Below are positions 17,557 through 27,300 of a stretch of DNA of 64,000 bases, in pieces. The position numbers were made by a program, and so were the translations under genes. Each line of letters starts with the position of its first letter. Position 1 is the first letter of the stretch. The stretch is from Prolixibacteraceae bacterium. GTDB taxonomy: Bacteria > Bacteroidota > Bacteroidia > Bacteroidales > Prolixibacteraceae. The stretch is taken from the NCBI GenBank assembly GCA_018648265.1, contig JABGRN010000001.1, forward strand, positions 62,001-126,000, written 5' to 3'. The notes under the pieces are model-generated. The model was not told the DNA's origin. It was given only the letters and a program-made list of their open reading frames with translations, and did no database searches.

Positions 17557-19221
17557 TTATTTCAAAATGTCTTCAAAAAGAAATGAAACCATTTCCCCTC
17601 GAATATTTTCTTTTGAGCGTGTGTAGATAATAACAGGTGAGTATTCTGAGATTTGATTTTTTGGAATTGAAATTTGAACCAAGGCATTTTCTCCGGGTGA
17701 AATTTCAACTTGTTCTGAAGAATATTTCAAGGGAACAGAAACGAGTTCCACGTTGTTTTGTGAAAGTGTGATGACTGGTTCCGACAAGTGATCCGTAAAA
17801 ATAGTCCGTGAATTTGTATTCGTTAATGTAAGATTAAACTCAAATTCATTATCTGTTTCAACAGTTTTACCCAATGCAATTTGAAGCCCGTTTAACGACT
17901 GGAATTTTTCGATGTGTATAAAACCTTTCAACTCTCCGGTAACCATCTGTGTTAGGTTTGGCGGGTTCAGGTGTTTCGATTGAATGGCAAATAACGGTTC
18001 TCCTTCGGCATAATTTTCATCGTCCCACAAATCGTATTGATTAAACCTGTAATCTGGTGTAGAAAGGTGAACAGCCGGATAGCCGGTGTAAAAAATATAA
18101 TTACTGATTGCTGCATAATTGTTGAAGAATCCCACTTTCTTTCCATTCGCCATCTCTTTTATCTCTTTGGCATTTGCTTCCCGATTGTAAAAAGTCATTT
18201 TTAAAAGTCCAATGTTTGGTAGAATATCAAGTGCCAGATAAATTCTAAAAAGAAAGAATAATGCAATTAACGGCAAGGCCAGCCATTTGAACCATTTCCG
18301 AATTTTATGGTCGTCACGAATTAAAGGGTAGGTTAAAAATATAAGCATCGGAATTATTGCGGCTACCCAATGCGCTTCAATTCGGTTTTTAAAACTCATT
18401 ATAAAAAACAGAATGAAAAACCCCAAAATATTGAAAAGTAAAGCTCGTTGAAACGGAGATTGAATTTTCACTTTTCGCAATTTCCAAAAAACCAAAACAC
18501 CGGTTAACGGGCCTGCCATTGCAAGCACACCAAAAATATACGGCAAAACATATTTAAACTGAAAAGGTTTTGAACGTTCAACCAAATGATATTTAAATGT
18601 TGGAAATTCGTTTTCGATTTGCCAGAGCAAATGAGGTAAAAGCAAGGCTGCCGATACAATGATTATTCCGTAAAAATATTTGCTTTTAAAAAGTTTAAAA
18701 TTAGAAAGTACAGTAAAGCCAATAATTATAAAAGCGTGGTATTTACTGTAGATCATCGCGGGAATAATTATGCCAAGCAGTAGTGAAATTCCCCAGCCGG
18801 GTTTTTCTAAAAATTTCTTGTAAAAAATTAAAAAAAGTAAAGTAAAAAAAAGAAGCGGAATGTCAGGTATTGCAAGAAAGCCTGCAATATGTGTGTGAAT
18901 TAATGGAAATGAAAAGACAAAAATGGAAACAAAAAGCAAATCTTTTTTTTCGTTCAGTTCGTTTAATATTAATGCCAAAGTTGCTGTTGAAAGTAAGAGA
19001 ATCACCAGCCTCACTCCAATTTCTCCCGGAAGTATTGCATGCCCAAAGTAAATAAGCAATGCTGCCATTGGCGGATGGTCAAAATAACCCCAGTCCAGAT
19101 TTTGAGAATACATCCAATAATACGATTCATCGGAATGTAAACCTGTAAATAACGATTGTAACAGATTTATTAAAAACCATACCCCAATTATTAAATAATG
19201 TGTTTTTCCGAGATTTTTCAT
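17557..19221 (-). CDS. GT39-type membrane glycosyltransferase (third of operon)
   Basis: A multi-pass membrane protein (554 residues, about ten helices in the first 330) of the PMT/ArnT glycosyltransferase superfamily. It uses polyprenyl-phosphate sugars on the periplasmic side. The acidic pair DE (residues 31-32, in LHSDESYYW) follows the first helix, where GT-C enzymes bind the metal or sugar phosphate. A soluble C-terminal domain of about 200 residues follows. Its ATG overlaps the stop of the preceding gene by one base (TAATG), so the two are translationally coupled. The acceptor (lipid A, glycan or protein) cannot be told. Confidence 0.85.
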   Translation of the reverse strand: MKNLGKTHYLIIGVWFLINLLQSLFTGLHSDESYYWMYSQNLDWGYFDHPPMAALLIYFGHAILPGEIGVRLVILLLSTATLALILNELNEKKDLLFVSIFVFSFPLIHTHIAGFLAIPDIPLLFFTLLFLIFYKKFLEKPGWGISLLLGIIIPAMIYSKYHAFIIIGFTVLSNFKLFKSKYFYGIIIVSAALLLPHLLWQIENEFPTFKYHLVERSKPFQFKYVLPYIFGVLAMAGPLTGVLVFWKLRKVKIQSPFQRALLFNILGFFILFFIMSFKNRIEAHWVAAIIPMLIFLTYPLIRDDHKIRKWFKWLALPLIALFFLFRIYLALDILPNIGLLKMTFYNREANAKEIKEMANGKKVGFFNNYAAISNYIFYTGYPAVHLSTPDYRFNQYDLWDDENYAEGEPLFAIQSKHLNPPNLTQMVTGELKGFIHIEKFQSLNGLQIALGKTVETDNEFEFNLTLTNTNSRTIFTDHLSEPVITLSQNNVELVSVPLKYSSEQVEISPGENALVQISIPKNQISEYSPVIIYTRSKENIRGEMVSFLFEDILK

Positions 19222-20867
19222 TAGTGTAAGTTGGGTTTAGCGATATAATATTTTGTTCCGTTTTCTTTTAATTCTGAAACTGATTTTTGTAATAATTTTG
19301 GCATTTTTTCAATGGGAACCCGCAACCATTCTTCCGAACTTTTAACAATTTCATAGTTTTTCAAGTCGAGCATATCCTGCTCTTTTTTGTCGAACACTAA
19401 AAAATGGTTTGGTTCAACCGGTAAAGTATAAACGGTGTCCATACTTATTACATTGAAAAAATTTTTACTATGAATACGGATATTCGAAGCAGCCCTGATA
19501 TTTCCGTAAACATAAACTTTATCGGTTTCTGAAATCCCATTTTCGCGGAGTGAAGAAACCAATTGTTTGCCCGGATTTGGCATTAAAAGTGGATACAATA
19601 AAATAAAAACGTTAAAATAAAACAGCATTATGCCGTTTGCAATAATTATCTCTTTTGAAACATTTTTAAAAATTCCGAGCCCCCATTTTACTAGAATTGA
19701 AATAGCCACCATAATTCCCAAAATCAAGATTGTATCGGGTAAAATAAATGCAGCATACAAAATATTTATTGTAAGAATGAATACATTTAATACAAGAAAT
19801 ATCACTACTATAGTTTTTTTGAACGTGATTTTTGTTTCAATAAAAACGTACGCCATGAAAATCGAAACCAAAGGAATAACTGGAAGAACGTAGCGGTCGT
19901 AAAATTTAAATACTGCCCCCGACATTAAAATAAAAAGTAGTATCCAAACCAAAATAAAACCGAAAATTGCTTTTAGAGATTTATCCAATTTCGAAATGTA
20001 TTTTTTTAATTCTTTTGGTTTTGAGAAAACAATAAATATCCACGGAATCAGAAACGCAATGAGGTTTGCAATTCCTAATCCGGTGTTTGTAAAAACCTGA
20101 ATGGTTTTCGACGAAACACGGTAGCCAACCTGATCGGCAAAAAATGAATCGAGATAAACTGCACCGTGTTCAATGTACATTATTACAAACCAACTTAAAG
20201 CAATCAAAACTGCAACAATCAACGAAACAGGCTCAAATAGTTGCTTGATTTTTTTTCGTTTCCACGGATTAAAAAGTAAGTATAAAATACTAACTCCTGC
20301 AAAAGCAGCTGCCGGAATTCCTTTGGTTTCGAAAGCAAGTGCAGCTCCGAGATAAGCCAGCCAGTAGAATTTTTTTTGAGGTTTTTCGGAGATTAAAATT
20401 TCCAAAAATCCCCATGCACTAATTGTTAAAAACAAGACAAGTAAAATGTCAGGAATCGAGCGGCTGGCACTCATTAAAACCAGTGGATTGGCAGCCGTAA
20501 TAAACGCTGCGGTAGTTGCAATCTTTCTATTTCCAGAAAGAGATTTTCCCATTAAATAGGTAACTATTACTAAAAGTGCACCGGCAAGCCAGAAAAACAA
20601 TCGAGAAGAAAACGGACTAACTCCAAATATTTTATAACTGCCAATTAACACCCAATAAGTTGCAATGGGTTTTAAAAAACGTGGAGAACCGTCAGCTTTG
20701 TAGGGAGTGAAATAATCTCCCTTTTCCATCATTTGGAGGACTGCGTCGGTGTAATATTTTTCGTCGGGGAAATGAAAAACATAATCCAATGCACTTGGTG
20801 CCGAGTACATCAAAAACAGAATTGGAATTATAATCAAGCAATATTTTTGAAATCCGGGTTTTTGCAT
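19221..20867 (-). CDS. GT39-type membrane glycosyltransferase (second of operon)
   Basis: Second of three related integral-membrane glycosyltransferases, 548 residues from the ATG at 20867. The acidic pair is at residues 35-36 in FPDEKYYTDAVLQM, followed by TPYKADGSPRFLKP, a segment typical of ArnT/PMT relatives. About 11 helices precede a small periplasmic domain (residues 430-548). Only two bases separate its ATG from the upstream stop. Paralogy with its neighbours suggests sequential sugar additions to one acceptor. Confidence 0.85.
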   Translation of the reverse strand: MQKPGFQKYCLIIIPILFLMYSAPSALDYVFHFPDEKYYTDAVLQMMEKGDYFTPYKADGSPRFLKPIATYWVLIGSYKIFGVSPFSSRLFFWLAGALLVIVTYLMGKSLSGNRKIATTAAFITAANPLVLMSASRSIPDILLVLFLTISAWGFLEILISEKPQKKFYWLAYLGAALAFETKGIPAAAFAGVSILYLLFNPWKRKKIKQLFEPVSLIVAVLIALSWFVIMYIEHGAVYLDSFFADQVGYRVSSKTIQVFTNTGLGIANLIAFLIPWIFIVFSKPKELKKYISKLDKSLKAIFGFILVWILLFILMSGAVFKFYDRYVLPVIPLVSIFMAYVFIETKITFKKTIVVIFLVLNVFILTINILYAAFILPDTILILGIMVAISILVKWGLGIFKNVSKEIIIANGIMLFYFNVFILLYPLLMPNPGKQLVSSLRENGISETDKVYVYGNIRAASNIRIHSKNFFNVISMDTVYTLPVEPNHFLVFDKKEQDMLDLKNYEIVKSSEEWLRVPIEKMPKLLQKSVSELKENGTKYYIAKPNLH

Positions 20868-20869
20868 TC

Positions 20870-22489
20870 TCAATATTTTAAAAGATACATGGGTTTCAAA
20901 ACTTCATCTCTGGTTTTAGGATTAATAAATTTCGCCGGACGATTTAAATACAGATGTTTGTATTCGATTATTGTATCCGTTTCTAAATTTAGGGAGTATA
21001 TTTCCTCAAAGCCGTTTTCATCTGTAAAAATCCAATTCCCTTTTTTACCGGCAACTGTTTTTAATTCATCAAACGAATGTAATTGATTTGCTTGTGGTTG
21101 GCTATAAAAAAAGAGTTCGTATTGTTCGTAATTGTAATTGTGTAATTTGTCGTTTTCTCCTGCTTTTTCTGAAAAATACCTACCTGCTTTCGGTGGTGCC
21201 TGGAAACCAAACATGTATGGAAAAACAGTTGTGTTTGCAAGAAATATCAGGCAGGTAAAAACAACTACCGACGGTAGAATTAATTTGGCAAAATACACAT
21301 CATTCAAAGAGTAAATATAATATGTTGCTCCAATTCCGGCCGTAACAAAAATCCAATAGTACCACTTGGGTTGTGGAAAAAGATAAAACGACAGAACGAA
21401 AATTAAAAACCATAAAACAATTACAACAAAAATTTGAATAATATTGAAAGCTTGTAAAAGCCCTGGTTTTTCACGAAGAGCAATGTCAATCCATTTTGCA
21501 GTAAGAACTGCAATTAAAGGAATTATTGCAAAAATGTAGTTGGGAAGCTGGCTGCTTGCTGAATTTAAAATGATAAAATAAATCCAAATTCCGGTAAATG
21601 TAAAATATTCAGTTGTTTTGAATTTGTTTTTAATAAGCGCTTTAAATTCAGAAAATGCTGTAACAAAAAACAATAAACCCCAGGGAAGAAATAAATATGC
21701 CAAACTATGGACATAAAAAGAAGGATCGTTAATTGCCTGAACATACGAACCTGTTATTCGTCCAACATTATTTTCCCAAAAGAAAAAACGAATTCCCTCC
21801 CATCCAAATTGGTTCATTAATCCAATTAACGCCGGGCTAACTACAAAAAGTGCCAAAACAATTCCTAAATACCATCGGTAATCCAATAAAAATCTGAAAT
21901 CTCTTTTTAGCAAAATATGTCCAACAACGGCAAACGCAGGAATTGCAGCTCCAATCGGCCCTTTGGTAAGCATTGCAAGTCCAATTCCTGTAAATCCCAG
22001 AATCCAGTGTTTGTGTTTTTTTGTTTTTATGAATTCAAAAAGCTGCCACAACGCCAGCGTTACAAAAGCCTGCAACGGTGTGTCGGTGTGGATGTCCATG
22101 CTGTACAACGAATATATAAATGAAAAAAAGAGAAGAGTGGCGGTAATAAAACCTACTCGTTTGTTGTACAGGCTTTTCCCGAGTTGAAAAGCCCAGTAAA
22201 TTCCTAAAAAAACCAGGAGTAAAACGGGGAATTTAAACCAGAAATTTGAAATATTTCCGATGGTAAAACCAATTGCTCCAAGCCAGAACAACATTGGAGG
22301 TTTTTGGTCGTAAGCTTCGCCATGAACGGTTAAGTTTATAAAATTACCGTTTTGATGAATTTCCTTTGCAACCGTTGCATATTTTCCTGCATCGCGAGTA
22401 ACATCAATATTTAAACCTGCGAAGTAGGCTGAAATTCCGACGACAACAGCAATTAGAAATAGTAAACGGAGTATTTTATTTTCGAACAT
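20870..22489 (-). CDS. GT39-type membrane glycosyltransferase (first of operon)
   Basis: First gene of the operon, 539 residues from the ATG at 22489; an in-frame TTG at 22513 is less likely. The luminal loop has VTRDAGKYATVAKE and HGEAYDQKPPMLFWLGA, the pattern of ArnT-like enzymes in which a DQKPP-type motif follows the first helix. About 11 hydrophobic helices, then a soluble tail. It is divergent from argH, with about 230 bp between the starts. Confidence 0.85.
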   Translation of the reverse strand: MFENKILRLLFLIAVVVGISAYFAGLNIDVTRDAGKYATVAKEIHQNGNFINLTVHGEAYDQKPPMLFWLGAIGFTIGNISNFWFKFPVLLLVFLGIYWAFQLGKSLYNKRVGFITATLLFFSFIYSLYSMDIHTDTPLQAFVTLALWQLFEFIKTKKHKHWILGFTGIGLAMLTKGPIGAAIPAFAVVGHILLKRDFRFLLDYRWYLGIVLALFVVSPALIGLMNQFGWEGIRFFFWENNVGRITGSYVQAINDPSFYVHSLAYLFLPWGLLFFVTAFSEFKALIKNKFKTTEYFTFTGIWIYFIILNSASSQLPNYIFAIIPLIAVLTAKWIDIALREKPGLLQAFNIIQIFVVIVLWFLIFVLSFYLFPQPKWYYWIFVTAGIGATYYIYSLNDVYFAKLILPSVVVFTCLIFLANTTVFPYMFGFQAPPKAGRYFSEKAGENDKLHNYNYEQYELFFYSQPQANQLHSFDELKTVAGKKGNWIFTDENGFEEIYSLNLETDTIIEYKHLYLNRPAKFINPKTRDEVLKPMYLLKY

Positions 22490-22670
22490 GGTAAACTTTT
22501 GTAGGCCTCTCAAAAGAAAAGCTGGTCAAAAATCGCAATTTTTTTAGATATTCTAAAATTGTAATTCAAAACTATAATTCTTTTGAGAAGTTTTAACAGT
22601 TTGGTCGCCCCAAAAAATGTTTGGTATTAAATCAGTTTTAGATTTTAAGGTTGAAAGAATTGATACTGAC

Positions 22671-22698
22671 TTGAATCCATTTGAATTCAATATCTTTG
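22671..22698 (+). promoter_or_regulatory. Candidate promoter of argH
   Basis: TTG (22671-22673), 17 bases, then TATCTTTG (22691-22698), matching TTG/TAnnTTTG. It leaves a short leader before the ATG at 22721. Confidence 0.5.
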
Positions 22699-22720
22699 TT
22701 AAAATTTCAATCTGAAACAA

Positions 22721-24052
22721 ATGAAACTTTGGGAAAAAGGAATTCCGGTGAACAAAGCCATTGAAGATTTTACCGTAGGAAAGGATCGCGAACTTGATCT
22801 TTATCTGGCACCTTCCGATATTTTGGGTTCGATGGCTCATATAATCATGTTAGAATCTGTCGGATTAATTGATAAAAATGAGCTGCCTATTTTAATTAAA
22901 AAGCTAAAGGAATTGTATAAAAATGCAGTTGAAGGTGATTTTGTAATTGAAGATGGCGTGGAAGATGTACACTCTCAGGTTGAATTTCTATTAACGGAAG
23001 AGTTGGGGGATTTGGGCAAAAAAATTCATAGTGGCCGTTCGCGCAACGACCAGGTTTTGCTCGATCTGAAATTATTTACCCGCGATGCAATTAAAGAAAT
23101 TGTTGAAAGTACATCTGAATTTATCAATGTTTTAATTGAACGAAGTGACGAAACAAAATCAGTTTTGATGCCCGGTTATACGCATTTGCAGGTCGCCATG
23201 CCTTCGTCGTTTGGTTTGTGGTTTGGTGCTTATGCCGAAAGTTTAACCGACGATTTGGAATTGTTACTTTCCGCATATAAAATTACCAATCAAAATCCGC
23301 TTGGATCGGCTGCTGGCTACGGTTCATCTTTTCCTTTAAACCGGCAAATGACAACCGATTTACTTGGGTTTAACAACATGAATTACAACGTTGTTTATGC
23401 CCAAATGGGACGAGGTAAAGTAGAGAAAATTGTATCGTTTGCGGTGGCAAATTTAGCAAGTACACTTTCGAAACTTGCCTACGATGTTTGCCTTTTTATG
23501 AGCCAGAATTTCAATTTTGTAAGTCTTCCAACTGAGTTTACAACTGGCTCGAGTATTATGCCGCACAAAAAAAATCCTGATGTTTTTGAATTAATTCGTG
23601 CGAGATGTAACAAATTGCAGGGAATTCCAAATCAAATATCGTTGGTAACCAATAATTTACCAAGTGGTTATTTTCGCGACCTTCAAATGGTGAAAGAGGT
23701 TTTTCTTCCTTCATTTAAAGAGATGAATGATTGTTTGAATATTGCAACGCTGGCAATTAAAAACATGACTGTTAATTCTGAAATACTTGAAGACTCGAAG
23801 TACGATTTTGTTTTTAGCGTGGAAGAAGTAAATAAATTAGTATTGAAAGGAATTCCGTTCCGCGAAGCCTATAAACAAATTGGTGAACAAATCGAAAAAG
23901 GGGAATTTCAACCTGAGAAAGAAGTGGATCATTCGCACGAGGGAAGTATTGGGAATTTATGCCTCGATAAAATTTTGGATAAAAAAGAAACGACATTAGA
24001 GAATTTCGAATTCAAAAAAATAGAGCTTGCTATAAAACAACTTTTGGGATGA
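22721..24052 (+). CDS. argH: Argininosuccinate lyase
   Basis: Final step of arginine synthesis: cleavage of argininosuccinate to arginine and fumarate. The fumarase/aspartase superfamily signature GSSIMPHKKNPDVFEL is intact, as are the HSGRSRNDQV and TGYTHLQ-type regions (here PGYTHLQVAMPS). At 443 residues it is full length. It lies about 16 kb from argF' and on its own promoter; argG and argB are not in the window. Confidence 0.96.
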   Translation: MKLWEKGIPVNKAIEDFTVGKDRELDLYLAPSDILGSMAHIIMLESVGLIDKNELPILIKKLKELYKNAVEGDFVIEDGVEDVHSQVEFLLTEELGDLGKKIHSGRSRNDQVLLDLKLFTRDAIKEIVESTSEFINVLIERSDETKSVLMPGYTHLQVAMPSSFGLWFGAYAESLTDDLELLLSAYKITNQNPLGSAAGYGSSFPLNRQMTTDLLGFNNMNYNVVYAQMGRGKVEKIVSFAVANLASTLSKLAYDVCLFMSQNFNFVSLPTEFTTGSSIMPHKKNPDVFELIRARCNKLQGIPNQISLVTNNLPSGYFRDLQMVKEVFLPSFKEMNDCLNIATLAIKNMTVNSEILEDSKYDFVFSVEEVNKLVLKGIPFREAYKQIGEQIEKGEFQPEKEVDHSHEGSIGNLCLDKILDKKETTLENFEFKKIELAIKQLLG

Positions 24053-24180
24053 AACTTTTAAGTATTTGAAGATGTGACAAATGTCTGTTTTACCCTTTTT
24101 TAAAAGCTTTGTGAAAGCTTGGATTTAAAGATTTGTAAGGTTAAGCGTAAGTTATTAAACACATTTTCTTTTTTGTTTCA

Positions 24181-24211
24181 TTGTGAATTTTTACGTGAAT
24201 AATTATTTTTG
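24181..24211 (+). promoter_or_regulatory. Candidate promoter of gltBD
   Basis: TTG (24181-24183), 20 bases, then TATTTTTG (24204-24211), a good Bacteroidota-type match. It implies a leader of about 100 bases before the gltB ATG. Confidence 0.55.
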
Positions 24212-24319
24212 CTTTCACTTTGTAATAAATAATTGATTTTTACTTTCATTTTTACAACAACGAGTTGTTTTAACAAGATGTTTGTAATTGTGTGCGAAAC
24301 AGTTTTAAAAACAGGAAAA

Positions 24320-27300
24320 ATGATGCAGATGAGATTACCTGAAGTACAGGGATTATATAGTCCGGAAAATGAACATGATAATTGTGGGATAGGATTTGTT
24401 GCGCATATTAAAGGTAAACCTTCTCACGATATAGTAAAAAGAGGTCTGGAAGTTCTTAGAAATATGGATCACCGGGGAGCAATTAGTTCTGATAATTCAT
24501 CGGGCGACGGAGCTGGATTGTTAATGCAAATTCCTCACGAATTTATTGCCGAGGCTCTAAAAATAAGGGTTGGCGAACAGGGGAAATATGGTACCGGACT
24601 TATTTTTCTTCCAAAAGATGAAACTGAAGCCAATATTTGTGTTGAGATTCTGACTAAAAACATTGAGGCAGAAGGATTAAAACTGGTGGCTTACCGCGAT
24701 GTTCCTGTTGATAGTTCTGCGCCGGGAGAAATTGCTAAAACAACTGAACCATCAATTAAGCAGGTTTTTGTTAAAGCAAATCTTGAAAAAGATGCGCTGG
24801 AAAGGAAATTATACATTGTTCGCAAACTTACTGAAAAAGAAATTCGTGACTCGAACCTTAAATTCAAAGACAGTTTTTATCAACCCAGTTTTTCAGCTAA
24901 AATAATTGTTTACAAGGGTATGTTTACGCCCGATCAGCTGCGTAATTATTATCTCGATTTCAAAAACGAACAATTTAAAAGTGCGATTGCTCTGGTTCAT
25001 TCAAGGTTCAGCACCAATACTTTTCCAACCTGGGATTTGGCACAACCATTCAGAATGGTAGCGCATAACGGCGAAATTAATACGGTTCGGGGAAATCGTT
25101 TGTGGATGCAGGCACGCGAAGCTTTAATGAAATCGGAAGTTTATGGCGAGGACCTTAAAAAACTATTACCGGTAATCGAGCCGGGGAAATCTGATTCTGC
25201 ATCGTTCGATAATGTTTTGGAATTTCTGCATTTAACGGGAAGATCGCTTCCTCATTCATTATGCATGATGATTCCCGAATCCTTTAATCAGAAAAATCCG
25301 ATTCCTGATAGTTTAAAGGCTTTTTATGAATATCATTCTACAATTATGGAACCCTGGGACGGGCCAGCTTCAATGGTTTTTTCCGATGGCCGTTATATTG
25401 GAGGAACATTAGATAGAAACGGGTTGCGCCCGTCGAGGTACGTAATTACAAAAAGCAATATGATTGTAATGGGTTCGGAAGTTGGAGTTCAGACTTTTAA
25501 GCCCGAAGATATTAAAGAAAAGGGTCGTCTTCGCCCCGGTAAAATTTTATTGGTTGATACACAATTGGGAATTATTATTCCTGACCAGGAAGTAAAAGCA
25601 CAGTTAAGCAGACGAAATCCTTACCAAATGTGGTTAAAAGAAAATCGTTTGCAAATGAAGGATATTGTGGTAAAACACCGCGTGCCGTCTTCAATTGAAA
25701 ACTTCGAAACGTATTCCAATGTTTTCGGATATACAAAGGAAGATATGTATGGCGTTATTCAACCCATGAGCAAAACCGGAGCCGAACCAACCGGTTCAAT
25801 GGGTAACGATTCTCCACCCGCGGTTTTCTCTGATCAACCAAAACGTTTTTTCGATTACTTCAAACAAATGTTTGCGCAAGTTACCAATCCGCCCATCGAT
25901 CCAATTCGCGAAGGTTTGGTAATGGCACTTACAAATTATATTGGATCGTTGCAGTCGAATATGCTTTCTGAATCGCCTGCACATTGTAAGTTGGTTAAAT
26001 TTATGGGGCCAATTTTAATTAACACCGACCTTGGGAAAATCAAGGATTTAAAAGATGAAATGTTTTCTTATAAAACCATCAAAATGGTTTTCGAGGTAAA
26101 AGAAGGTGTTAATGGTTTTGAAGCTGCATTAAAAAAGATTCTTGCCGATGCTGAAAAAGCAGTGGACAATAAAAAGAATTATATAATACTTACCGATAGA
26201 AATATTTCAAAAGATCAGGCGCCAATTCCTTCGTTACTTGCTGTTGCCGCTGTTCATCACCATCTTATAAAAACTCAAAAGAGGATGCAGGTGGGAATAA
26301 TTGTTGAAACCGGCGAGGCTCGCGAAGTGAATCATTTTGCATTGTTGCTTGGTTATGGTGCAAGTGTAATCAACCCGTATCTCGCTTTTGCTGCAATCGA
26401 CCACATGGTAAAAGAAGGAAAAATTGAGATTGAATACAAAAAGGCCAGAGAGAATTACATAAAAGCAATAAATAAAGGATTGCTTAAAGTACTTTCTAAA
26501 ATGGGCATTTCTACTTTACGTAGTTATCATGGTTCACAAATTTTTGAGTCGATTGGTGTGAGTCAGGAATTGATAAATAAATACTTTACAGGAACTGTTT
26601 CAAAAATTGGTGGAGTTGGTTTGGAAGAAATCTATAAGGAAACAGTAATGTTTCACGAAAAAGCTTTCAAAGTTGATATTACACCAGAACCTTTCCGTTT
26701 TGAAAGTAGTGGAACAAATGCCTGGCGCAAATATGGCGAGCATCATGCCTGGAACCCGGAAACGATTGGACTTTTACAATGGGCAACCCGAACAAACGAT
26801 TATAAAAAGTATAAAGAATACAGTGTAATAGTTGATGAACAAAACAAAAAACCTGCATTTATTCGTAGCTGTTTTAATTTCAAAAAGAACCCAATTCCAG
26901 TAGAAGAGGTTGAACCGGTTGAAGAAATTATGAAACGATTTGTAACCGGAGCAATGTCGTACGGATCGATTAGTAAAGAAGCGCACGAAGCGTTGGCAAT
27001 TACTATGAACACTATTGGAGGGAGAAGTAATACTGGCGAAGGCGGCGAAAATCCGGAACGTTTTGGTTCAATTAAAAACAGTAAAATAAAACAAGTTGCT
27101 TCGGGGCGTTTTGGTGTTACAAATAATTATCTTACCAATGCAGAAGAACTTCAGATAAAAATTGCACAGGGAGCAAAACCAGGTGAAGGTGGTCAGTTGC
27201 CCGGATACAAAGTGAATAAAATTATCGCAAAAACCCGAAATTCAACACCGGGTATTACTTTAATTTCGCCTCCTCCACACCACGATATTTATTCCATCGA

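Noticed and set aside
24104-24120. AAGCTTT-GTG-AAAGCTT hairpin after argH
   Set aside because: Good stem but no following T tract, so not called as a terminator.
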